A stretch of 40,212 nt of DNA, taken from NCBI RefSeq assembly GCF_018224925.1, contig NZ_JAGTUF010000027.1:1-40212 (forward strand), read 5' to 3'. Positions 8,400 to 15,234 of this stretch are shown here, piece after piece (within the stretch, counting starts at the first letter, position 1; the number at the start of each line of letters is the position of its first letter). The DNA comes from Magnetospirillum sulfuroxidans (lineage in GTDB: Bacteria > Pseudomonadota > Alphaproteobacteria > Rhodospirillales > Magnetospirillaceae). The notes beneath the pieces are model-generated. The model saw nothing but the letters and a program-made list of their open reading frames with translations, was not told the origin of the DNA and made no database searches. The translations under genes and the position numbers were made by a program.

Positions 8400-8986
8400 G
8401 GGATCAGTTCCCCGTTTTCGCGCAAAAAATCCAGCAAAGGCAGCAACGGCAGACCCAAAATGGTGAAATGGTCGCCCTCGACCAGCATGAACAATTGCGC
8501 CCCCACCCCTTCCAATTGATAGGCTCCGACCGAAGTCAGCACCCCGTCACCGGCCCGCGTCAGGTATTCGCCAAGGAAATCGTCAGAAAACCGCCGCATG
8601 GTCAGTTTGGCGCTATCGGTATGATGCCACAGCCGGCGGCCGTCGCGCACCGCCACCACCGCCGAGGTCAGCCGATGGGTCTTGCCGCGCAAGGCCCGCA
8701 ATTGTGCCGCCGCCGCCTCGGCATCGGCGGGTTTGTCGAACCAGGCGCCATCGCAATCGAGCATCTGGTCGGCGCCGATGACGATCATCCCCGGATGCTT
8801 GGCCGACACCCGCATCGCCTTCATTTCCGCCAGGGTTTCCGCCACGCGGGCGGGATGATCGGTTTCCAGGCGCAACGCCTGCTTGATGCCCTCTTCATCC
8901 ACCGGCAGGGCGTGAACCTGAAACTCCACCCCGGCCGCCGCCAGCACGGCGCGGCGAGTGGCCGAGCCCGAAGCCAAGACGATCAT
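8396..8986 (-). CDS. maf: Maf-family nucleotide pyrophosphatase
   Basis: A 196-residue Maf/HAM1-like protein, a house-cleaning nucleoside triphosphate pyrophosphatase; family members act on dTTP/UTP or 7-methyl-GTP and some affect septation. The signature LASGSATRR lies at residues 4-12, and IGADQMLDCDG carries the conserved acidic residue. A KTHRLTSAV segment follows, typical of the family. The subclass (YhdE or YceF type) cannot be settled by eye. The start overlaps the ppsR stop (ATGA) and the stop overlaps the aroE start. Confidence 0.9.
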   Translation of the reverse strand: MIVLASGSATRRAVLAAAGVEFQVHALPVDEEGIKQALRLETDHPARVAETLAEMKAMRVSAKHPGMIVIGADQMLDCDGAWFDKPADAEAAAAQLRALRGKTHRLTSAVVAVRDGRRLWHHTDSAKLTMRRFSDDFLGEYLTRAGDGVLTSVGAYQLEGVGAQLFMLVEGDHFTILGLPLLPLLDFLRENGELIP

Positions 8987-9810
8987 GCCTTGCCGTCCTG
9001 CTTGGCCTTATGTTGACCGTATAATTGCATGATGGTGGCCGAAGCTTCCTCGATCGACCGGCGGGTGACATCGACCACCGGCCAGCCATGGCGGGTGAAC
9101 AGCTTGCGGGCGCTGGCGACTTCGTCACGCACCTTTTCGAATTGGGCGTATTCCGATTCCTCGTCATGATTAAGGAAGCGCAGGCGCGCCCGGCGGATAT
9201 CGGACAGGCTTTTCGGATCCTTGGTCAAACCGACAACCAGCGGCGTGCGAACATTTTCCAAGGATTTCGGCAACGGCACGCCGGGAACCAAGGGATAATT
9301 GGCGCATTTCATCCCGCGATTGGCCAAATACATGCACGTCGGCGTCTTCGACGTCCGCGATACGCCGACGACGACGATATCGGCGTCTTCCACATGGTCC
9401 ATCAATTGGCCGTCATCATGGGCCAAGGTGAATTGCATGGCGTCGATGCGGGCGAAATATTCGGCGTCCATCTGATATTGCCGACCCGGCGTCGCGTGGC
9501 TTTCGGCGTTCAAATAGCCGGCCAACGCCCCCATTACCGGATCAAGCACCGGAATGAACGGCACCCGCATATGGCGGCAGGCTTCTTCCAGAACACCACG
9601 CACGGCGACATCGACCAAGGTGCAAAGGACAATGCCGGGATTGGCCTCGATCCCGGCGATCACCCGTTCCACCTGGCCTTGCGAACGGACCAGCCACCAA
9701 TTGTGCTGATTGGCGTGAATGCCCTCGAACTGCACCATGCAGGCGCGCACCACCGACGTGACGGTTTCGCCGGTGGCGTCGGAAACCAGATGAAGATGCA
9801 AAGAATCCAT
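8983..9810 (-). CDS. ppsR: Pyruvate, water dikinase / PPDK regulatory protein (DUF299)
   Basis: A 275-residue bifunctional kinase/phosphorylase of the DUF299 family, which switches PEP synthetase or pyruvate phosphate dikinase on and off by ADP-dependent threonine phosphorylation and Pi-dependent dephosphorylation. It starts MDSLHLHLVSDATGET, the standard opening, and has the P-loop-like GVSRTSKTPT at 149-158. ATG 9810 was chosen from that opening; the longer open frame runs through the origin region. Which dikinase it regulates cannot be told here. It heads the five-gene minus-strand chain, and its 5' end borders the predicted replication origin, a placement known in other alphaproteobacteria where this gene and hemE flank the origin. 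Confidence 0.92.
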   Translation of the reverse strand: MDSLHLHLVSDATGETVTSVVRACMVQFEGIHANQHNWWLVRSQGQVERVIAGIEANPGIVLCTLVDVAVRGVLEEACRHMRVPFIPVLDPVMGALAGYLNAESHATPGRQYQMDAEYFARIDAMQFTLAHDDGQLMDHVEDADIVVVGVSRTSKTPTCMYLANRGMKCANYPLVPGVPLPKSLENVRTPLVVGLTKDPKSLSDIRRARLRFLNHDEESEYAQFEKVRDEVASARKLFTRHGWPVVDVTRRSIEEASATIMQLYGQHKAKQDGKA

Positions 9811-10222
9811 GAGCCTGTGAATCACGTCGAAGAGTGGGGATAAGTCGCGAGTTACCAACAGGGGGTCTGATTCGCCCCCCACTGATACCGATTCCGCCCC
9901 GCTTTCGACCCGGAGGGGAAAAAAACAAGGCGGTTCCGCGACAATAGCGTGAATCACGCTCGGCTTCACCCGCTTTCCCCCGTTATCCACGCTTTTACGA
10001 CGGCGAAAACCGTCTATAAAAAGCAACGGCTTACGGTTGTTTGCGCCATTTTTTCCCCAGGCCTGACCAAAATCATCCCCGGCCGTGGGTCATTCTGTGT
10101 AAAGCCTGTGGATGGACTCGCATCCCCGATATCCACAGGACCAACAACCTCAGCAACCTTTCCCTTAAGATTCAAAACTTGTAGAACACACCCCAGGTCA
10201 GCAATGCGAAGGACCAAAGCCC
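9811..10222. other. oriC: Predicted chromosomal replication origin (oriC)
   Basis: A 412 bp non-coding segment between divergent ppsR and hemE, the classical origin position in Caulobacter and Rickettsia relatives. Four sites resemble the DnaA box TTATCCACA: 9835-9843 (minus, TTATCCCCA, 8/9), 9983-9991 (plus, TTATCCACG, 8/9), 10107-10115 (minus, CCATCCACA, 7/9) and 10129-10137 (plus, ATATCCACA, 8/9). GANTC, the CcrM methylation site, occurs at 9819, 9869, 9890, 9951, 10115 and 10169, plus 9803 just inside ppsR. An A/T-rich stretch around 10006-10055 lies between the box pairs and could be the unwinding element. parS sites and parAB lie 6-13 kb away, as expected for an origin domain. It also carries the promoters of ppsR and hemE. 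Confidence 0.8.
9946..9960. repeat. Palindrome inside the origin region
   Basis: AGCGTGA-A-TCACGCT is a perfect 7-bp-arm inverted repeat around one central base. Its core GTGAATCACG recurs at 9817-9826, seven bases upstream of the ppsR start codon. Both copies contain a GANTC site. It may be an operator for ppsR/hemE or a binding site for an origin regulator; the sequence does not say which. Confidence 0.6.
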
Positions 10223-11260
10223 GTGACCTCGACCAAGCCCTTTTTGCGCGCTCTTGCCGGCGAAACCATCATCCCGCCACCGTTCTGGTTGATGCGCCAA
10301 GCTGGCCGCTATCTGCCGGAATACCGGGCAACCCGGACCCAGGCCGGATCCTTCCTTGACCTGTGCTACAACCCGGAACTGGCCGTCGAAGTCACCTTGC
10401 AGCCGTTACGGCGCTTCGGTTTCGATGCCGCCATCTTGTTTTCCGACATTTTGGTGGTCCCCGACGGTTTGGGGCAACATGTCGCGTTCAAGGAAGGCGA
10501 AGGTCCGGTTCTCGCGCCGATTCGCTCAGCAAGGGATGTGGATGGTCTTGACCTCTCGGGTCTGCACCAACGCATGGCTCCGGTCTATGCCACTGTTTCC
10601 GGGCTTTCCAAGGCAATTCCCGCCACCACCGCGCTGATCGGTTTCGCCGGAGCGCCATGGACGGTGGCCACCTACATGATCGAAGGCTCTGGCTCGAAGG
10701 ATTTCGCCAACGCCAAGCGCCTGATGTGGTCCGAACCCGAGACTTTTGCCCGGCTGATGAATTTGCTGATCGAGGCCACCGGGCAATATCTGATCCAGCA
10801 GATTGACGCCGGGGCCGAAGCCATTCAGATTTTCGACACCTGGGCCGGGGCTTTGCCGGAAACCGAATTCCGCCGCTGGGTGATCGAACCGGCCCGTCAA
10901 TTGGTCGAACGCATTCATTGCGAACGCCCCGGTGTCCCGGTCATCGGCTTTCCCCGCGGGGCCGGTATTTTGTACGAAGCCTATGTCACCGAGACCAAGG
11001 TTGACGGTGTCAGTCTGGATTCCTCGGTTCCGCTGGACTGGGCCGCCCGCGTTCTCCAACCAAAATGCACGGTCCAGGGCAATCTTGATCCGATTTTGCT
11101 GGTGGCCGGGGACGAAGCCCTGGATGCCGGCATTGATCGAGTCCTCAAGGCCTTGGCCAAGGGACCGTTCATTTTCAATCTTGGACACGGCATCATCCCG
11201 CCGACGCCGCCGGAAAACGTCGCCCGTCTGGCCGAACGAATCAAAGCATTCAAAGGCTAA
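10223..11260 (+). CDS. hemE: Uroporphyrinogen decarboxylase
   Basis: A 345-residue enzyme removing the four acetate carboxyls of uroporphyrinogen III to give coproporphyrinogen III in haem and bacteriochlorophyll synthesis. The N-terminal signature [16 protein letters not shown] (R25, R29) binds substrate carboxylates, and [12 protein letters not shown] carries the catalytic Asp. [16 protein letters not shown] and the late [13 protein letters not shown] block are also typical. The start is GTG 10223, with AAGGA about ten bases upstream; no in-frame ATG fits. It is the first gene right of the predicted origin and is followed three bases after its stop by hemH. Its promoter must lie within the origin segment, so expression may respond to origin firing, as described for Caulobacter hemE. 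Confidence 0.96.
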   Translation: MTSTKPFLRALAGETIIPPPFWLMRQAGRYLPEYRATRTQAGSFLDLCYNPELAVEVTLQPLRRFGFDAAILFSDILVVPDGLGQHVAFKEGEGPVLAPIRSARDVDGLDLSGLHQRMAPVYATVSGLSKAIPATTALIGFAGAPWTVATYMIEGSGSKDFANAKRLMWSEPETFARLMNLLIEATGQYLIQQIDAGAEAIQIFDTWAGALPETEFRRWVIEPARQLVERIHCERPGVPVIGFPRGAGILYEAYVTETKVDGVSLDSSVPLDWAARVLQPKCTVQGNLDPILLVAGDEALDAGIDRVLKALAKGPFIFNLGHGIIPPTPPENVARLAERIKAFKG

Positions 11261-11263
11261 AAG

Positions 11264-12256
11264 ATGACCAAGAGTGCCGTCATTTTGTTCAATCTGGGTG
11301 GTCCCGATAGTCTGGACGCGGTCAAACCATTCCTGTTCAATTTGTTCAATGACAAGGCGATCATCGGCGCGCCACAGCCGATTCGCTGGTTGCTCGCCAA
11401 GTATATTTCCGGCAAACGTGCCCCTATCGCCCGCGACATCTATGGGCAATTGGGGGGGAAATCACCGTTATTGGAACAAACCGAGGATCAGGCCAAGGCC
11501 TTGCAAGATTTGCTTGGCAAGGATTTCAAGGTCATTGTCGCCATGCGCTATTGGCACCCCTTTGCCGCCCAGGCCTTGGCCGAAGCCAAGCAATGGGGGG
11601 CACAGCGGGTAATCCTGCTGCCGCTTTATCCGCAATTTTCCACCACCACCAGTGGTTCATCCTTGAAGCAATGGCATCAATTGGCCGGTGCCAGTTTTGA
11701 GGAAAGCCTGACGGTTTGTTGCTATCCCGTGCAACCAGGCTTGATTCGGGCCATGGCGGAAAATCTGCGACGCGAATGGGACAAGGCGATTGCTTTCGGC
11801 ACGCCGCGTCTGTTGTTTTCCGCCCATGGTCTGCCGCAAAGCATCATTGATAAGGGCGATCCTTATCAACTTCAGGTCGAACAGACCGCCAAAGCGGTGG
11901 TGGATGAGCTTGGCATCGCCCAATTGGACTGGGCGATTTGCTATCAAAGCCGGGTTGGTCCGGCCAAATGGATTGGTCCGAGCACCGAAGCCGAATTGGA
12001 ACGCGCCAGCCGCGACAACGTGCCGGTGGTGGTCACGCCGGTGGCCTTTGTTTCCGAACATTCCGAGACCTTGGTGGAACTGGACATCGAATATCGCCAT
12101 GTGGCGGAAAAATTAGGCATTCCCGCTTATTTCCGCGCCCCGGCGGTGAGTTCTCATCCTGAATTCATCAAAGGCTTGGCCGAATTGGTTGCCGATCCGA
12201 CGGCTTTGCGCGGCAAGGCCTGCGGTAAAATCTGTTGTCAGGCGGAGGGAATATGA
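11264..12256 (+). CDS. hemH: Ferrochelatase
   Basis: A 330-residue ferrochelatase inserting Fe(II) into a porphyrin, the last step of haem synthesis. The N-terminal NLGGPDSLDAV is characteristic, the catalytic His is H188 in FSAHGLP, and the acidic partner is E268 in SEHSETL. The C-terminus ends RGKACGKICCQAEG with C320, C324 and C325. Some alphaproteobacterial ferrochelatases hold a [2Fe-2S] cluster using C-terminal cysteines, so these may be ligands (inference). The stop overlaps the hemJ start as ATGA. Confidence 0.95.
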   Translation: MTKSAVILFNLGGPDSLDAVKPFLFNLFNDKAIIGAPQPIRWLLAKYISGKRAPIARDIYGQLGGKSPLLEQTEDQAKALQDLLGKDFKVIVAMRYWHPFAAQALAEAKQWGAQRVILLPLYPQFSTTTSGSSLKQWHQLAGASFEESLTVCCYPVQPGLIRAMAENLRREWDKAIAFGTPRLLFSAHGLPQSIIDKGDPYQLQVEQTAKAVVDELGIAQLDWAICYQSRVGPAKWIGPSTEAELERASRDNVPVVVTPVAFVSEHSETLVELDIEYRHVAEKLGIPAYFRAPAVSSHPEFIKGLAELVADPTALRGKACGKICCQAEGI

Positions 12257-12687
12257 GCGGTGAAGCTTATTTGTGGATCAAGGCGGTTCACGTTATCGCC
12301 GTGATTTCGTGGATGGCGGGATTGCTCTATCTGCCGCGCCTGTTCGTTTATCACTGCGAAGTGGCGCCGGGTTCGGAAACATCGGAAAAATTCAAGGTGA
12401 TGGAACGCCGGCTGCTTAAGGCGATCATGACGCCGGCGGCCATCGTCGCCTGGGGTTTGGGCCTGTGGCTGGCCATTATCGGCGGTTTGTTCCAAGACGC
12501 TTGGTTTCATGCCAAATTCACCTTGGTGATCTTGATGACCATCAGCCACGTTTTCATGATGCGCTGGAAAAATGACTTCGCCGCCGATCGCAATACCCGG
12601 CCGCAAAAATTCTATCGTATCGCCAACGAGGTGCCGACCTTGCTGATGATCGGCATCGTTCTTTTGGTCGTGGTCAAACCGTTTTGA
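12253..12687 (+). CDS. hemJ: Protoporphyrinogen IX oxidase HemJ
   Basis: A 144-residue integral membrane protein of the HemJ (formerly UPF0093) family, which oxidises protoporphyrinogen IX to protoporphyrin IX in bacteria lacking HemY/HemG. Four hydrophobic segments are visible, beginning AYLWIKAVHVIAVISWMAGL with the conserved His, then LPRLFVYH. ATG 12253 is preceded by GGCGGAGGGAAT, an excellent ribosome site, and overlaps the hemH stop by four bases; an earlier in-frame start at 12235 is less likely. With hemE and hemH it forms a late-haem operon: decarboxylase, chelatase and the oxidase that acts just before the chelatase. Confidence 0.93.
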   Translation: MSGEAYLWIKAVHVIAVISWMAGLLYLPRLFVYHCEVAPGSETSEKFKVMERRLLKAIMTPAAIVAWGLGLWLAIIGGLFQDAWFHAKFTLVILMTISHVFMMRWKNDFAADRNTRPQKFYRIANEVPTLLMIGIVLLVVVKPF

Positions 12688-12890
12688 CTATTCGCCGGGG
12701 CTCGATGAATTGGCGTTTGACATGACCGGAATGTTTGGCTAAAGCTGGCACCATCCTTAAGGGCCGCCCGAAGCCCGACATCCCAAAAATATATTCGCCC
12801 TGTTCCGTCGGATCATTCCGCGTCGAGATTTTCCTCGAAGGACCGCCCGTTGGTGGCCTGTGGCGAATAGCCCTTCATATGGACATCCCC
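12688..12890 (+). promoter_or_regulatory. rho leader region with candidate promoter
   Basis: This 203 bp gap between hemJ and rho has no good ORF. A perfect -35 TTGACA at 12717-12722 is followed 17 bases later by TAAAGC (12740-12745), a weak -10. That would give a leader of about 140 nt before rho. Long rho leaders serve autoregulation by Rho-dependent attenuation in other bacteria; that it does so here is inference. No intrinsic terminator is visible after hemJ, so read-through from the hem operon is possible. Confidence 0.4.
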
Positions 12891-14147
12891 ATGCATCTTC
12901 AGGAACTCAAGAACAAAACGCCAGCCGAGCTTTTGGCTTTTGCCGAAGAGTTGCAAATCGAGAACGCCAGTACCTTGCGCAAGCAAGATATGATGTTCGC
13001 AATTCTCAAGCAGTTGGCAGACAACGACACCCCCATTTATGGACAAGGTGTTCTTGAGGTTTTGCAAGACGGTTTCGGTTTTCTGCGCAGCCCCGAAGCG
13101 AATTACCTTCCCGGTCCCGATGACATCTATGTCAGCCCCAGCCAGGTTCGCCGTTTCGGCTTGCGTACCGGCGATACGGTCGAAGGTCAGATCCGCTCGC
13201 CCAAGGACGGGGAACGATATTTCGCCCTGCTCAAGGTCAACGCGATTAATTTCGAGCCGCCGGAAAACGTCCGTCATCGCATTAATTTCGATAATCTGAC
13301 GCCGCTTTATCCCAATGAAAAGCTGCGCCTGGAAGTGGATGATCCGACCAAGAAGGATCTGACCACTCGGGTGATCGATCTGGTCGCCCCCATCGGCAAG
13401 GGCCAGCGCGCCTTGATCGTGGCGCCGCCGCGCACCGGTAAGACGGTGATGTTGCAGAACATGGCCCACGCCATCGCCGCCAATCACCCGGAAGTTTACC
13501 TGATCGTCCTGCTGATCGATGAACGGCCGGAAGAAGTCACCGACATGGCTCGCTCGGTTAAGGGCGAAGTCATTTCCTCGACTTTCGACGAGCCGGCGGT
13601 GCGTCACGTCCAGGTGACCGAAATGGTGCTGGAAAAGGCCAAGCGTCTGGTTGAACACAAGCGTGACGTGGTCATCTTGCTGGATTCGATCACCCGTCTG
13701 GCTCGCGCCTATAACACCGTCGTTCCCAGCTCGGGCAAGGTGTTGACCGGCGGTGTTGACGCCAACGCCTTGCAGCGGCCCAAGCGTTTCTTCGGTGCCG
13801 CCCGCAATATCGAGGAAGGGGGCTCGTTGTCGATCATCGCCACCGCCCTGATCGACACCGGTTCGCGCATGGACGAGGTCATCTTCGAAGAATTCAAGGG
13901 TACCGGTAACTCGGAAATCATCCTTGACCGCAAATTGTCGGACAAGCGGACCTTCCCGGCCATCGACATCACCAAGTCGGGCACCCGTAAGGAAGAATTG
14001 CTGGTCGACAAGGGGCAGCTGTCAAAGATGTGGGTGCTGCGTCGTATCCTGATGCCCATGGGCGTCACCGACGCCATGGAATTCCTGGTGGACAAGCTCA
14101 AGCACTCGAAGAACAACTCGGATTTCTTCGACGCGATGAATTCCTGA
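12891..14147 (+). CDS. rho: Transcription termination factor Rho
   Basis: A 418-residue hexameric RNA helicase that terminates transcription. The N-terminal domain opens [20 protein letters not shown], the OSB primary RNA-binding fold has the RNP-like DGFGFLRSP (60-68), and the ATPase core has Walker A APPRTGKT (178-185) and Walker [17 protein letters not shown]. Length matches the family. ATG 12891 was chosen because MxLQELK is the usual opening; ATG 12879 would add four residues, and neither has a strong Shine-Dalgarno. A strong intrinsic terminator follows within 20 bases of the stop. Confidence 0.95.
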   Translation: MHLQELKNKTPAELLAFAEELQIENASTLRKQDMMFAILKQLADNDTPIYGQGVLEVLQDGFGFLRSPEANYLPGPDDIYVSPSQVRRFGLRTGDTVEGQIRSPKDGERYFALLKVNAINFEPPENVRHRINFDNLTPLYPNEKLRLEVDDPTKKDLTTRVIDLVAPIGKGQRALIVAPPRTGKTVMLQNMAHAIAANHPEVYLIVLLIDERPEEVTDMARSVKGEVISSTFDEPAVRHVQVTEMVLEKAKRLVEHKRDVVILLDSITRLARAYNTVVPSSGKVLTGGVDANALQRPKRFFGAARNIEEGGSLSIIATALIDTGSRMDEVIFEEFKGTGNSEIILDRKLSDKRTFPAIDITKSGTRKEELLVDKGQLSKMWVLRRILMPMGVTDAMEFLVDKLKHSKNNSDFFDAMNS

Positions 14148-14163
14148 TAAGATCCGAAAAAAG

Positions 14164-14190
14164 CGCCCCGATCATTGGTCGGGGCGTTTT
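14164..14190. terminator. Bidirectional intrinsic terminator after rho
   Basis: CGCCCCGATC-ATT-GGTCGGGGCG (10 bp stem with one G-T wobble, 3 nt loop) followed by TTTT on the plus strand and preceded by AAAAAAG, which gives a U-tract on the minus strand. It serves rho and the convergent minus-strand gene. The last codons (KRPDQ) and stop of that convergent gene lie inside the hairpin. Confidence 0.88.
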
Positions 14191-14714
14191 GCTTTGGAAA
14201 TTTGGTTTTGCGCCCGGCTTTTCCAATCGTCCACCGGGGCGATTTCATCAATCAGATGTTTGGCGCCATGGCTGGAAGCGGGGACGTCTTCCACATGCAG
14301 ATCTTCGGCGGCTTGTTGCGGCGATTGCACCTGGGTATGGAACTTGGCTCGGCTTTTCCAATCACCGTTATCGTCCGCCTGCCGATGCTCGACCAATTGC
14401 ACCGGATGCTTCCGCAGATAGGATGACAGCCAAAAGCTGGCTGTCAGGGCCGGCACGATCACCGTCAGGAACCGCCAGGACATGCTCCAAAAGGTATCGC
14501 GGCCGCTTTGAACGATGATTGCTTCCTTGCAATCATAGCGATCCTTGAAGGTGCCCAAACACTCGGCCGCCATGCGGTCTTTAACCACGGCCGAGCTATG
14601 ATTGGTCACTTCGGCATCCATCACGCCGAATAAGACAATCGCCGCCGCCACCATCCACAACAGACTGCCGATGCTGACCGTCCATACCAACCGGGTGCGT
14701 TCGCCCTTGGTCAT
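14172..14714 (-). CDS. Two-TM membrane protein of unknown function
   Basis: A 180-residue protein with an excellent ribosome site (GGAGGAAGG) before ATG 14714. Hydrophobic segments at about 9-32 and 82-100 flank a loop carrying C52 and C62, likely periplasmic and possibly disulfide-bonded. The C-terminal 80 residues are polar, rich in Gln, Glu and Asp, and contain the motif DWKSRA twice (118-123 and 163-168), about 45 residues apart. No family is recognised. It lies 58 bases downstream of ogt and may be co-transcribed with yyaL-ogt. Its stop codon is embedded in the shared terminator. Confidence 0.8.
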   Translation of the reverse strand: MTKGERTRLVWTVSIGSLLWMVAAAIVLFGVMDAEVTNHSSAVVKDRMAAECLGTFKDRYDCKEAIIVQSGRDTFWSMSWRFLTVIVPALTASFWLSSYLRKHPVQLVEHRQADDNGDWKSRAKFHTQVQSPQQAAEDLHVEDVPASSHGAKHLIDEIAPVDDWKSRAQNQISKAKRPDQ

Positions 14715-14772
14715 GCCTTCCTCCATCAATGGGGGAAGTATATGCAAGCCAAAGGGTGGCGGCAAATTTTCG

Positions 14773-15234
14773 TCAGGGGAGGGACACGCCTTCCAGTTCC
14801 AGCAAAAAGCGCTTGGTGTCGATGCCATCCATGCCGGAATAGCCCCCCAACGAGCCGTTCATGCCCAAAACCCGATGGCAGGGGATGATGATGGGAATGG
14901 GATTGCGGCCACAGGCGCCGCCCAAGGGCCGTGGCGCCGTTTCCAATTCGCGCGCCAGATCGCCATAGGTGCGGGCCTTGCCGAAGGGAATGGCGGCGAT
15001 GGCCGCCCACACCTTGCGTTGAAAGGGGGTTCCCATGGGGGCAACGGGCAGATCGAAATGGGTCAGTGTGCCGGCGAAATAGGCTTCAAGCTGATCACGG
15101 GCGCGTTCCAGCAACGGCCCTGGCGGTTCGTCGGTTTCCGGCGGCCAGCCCCAATCGACGGCGACGATGGCATCGTCTTCGGCAAAGATGGTCAGTGGGC
15201 CGACTGGCGTGTTCAGACTGATGAACGGCATCAT
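14773..15234 (-). CDS. ogt: Methylated-DNA--protein-cysteine methyltransferase
   Basis: A 153-residue suicide repair protein transferring the alkyl group from O6-methylguanine to its own cysteine. The active site PCHRV is at 118-122 (C119), with the helix-turn-helix region [26 protein letters not shown] before it and GGYSGMDG after it. There is no Ada-type N-terminal regulatory domain, so it is Ogt-like. ATG 15234 overlaps the upstream stop (ATGA) with GGGGGA directly before it; ATG 15231 is an alternative. One oddity: the position usually occupied by Ala-Asn-Arg-Asn reads ACGRNP, with a Cys-Gly instead of the common Ala-Asn. Confidence 0.92.
   Translation of the reverse strand: MMPFISLNTPVGPLTIFAEDDAIVAVDWGWPPETDEPPGPLLERARDQLEAYFAGTLTHFDLPVAPMGTPFQRKVWAAIAAIPFGKARTYGDLARELETAPRPLGGACGRNPIPIIIPCHRVLGMNGSLGGYSGMDGIDTKRFLLELEGVSLP

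Noticed and set aside
10165-10179. Possible CtrA site TTAA-N7-AACT in the origin region
   Set aside because: Only the left half matches TTAA-N7-TTAA; not enough to call CtrA control.
12735-12890. N-terminal extension of Rho upstream of 12891
   Set aside because: In-frame but unlike any Rho N-terminus, with no ribosome site at 12735; treated as leader.
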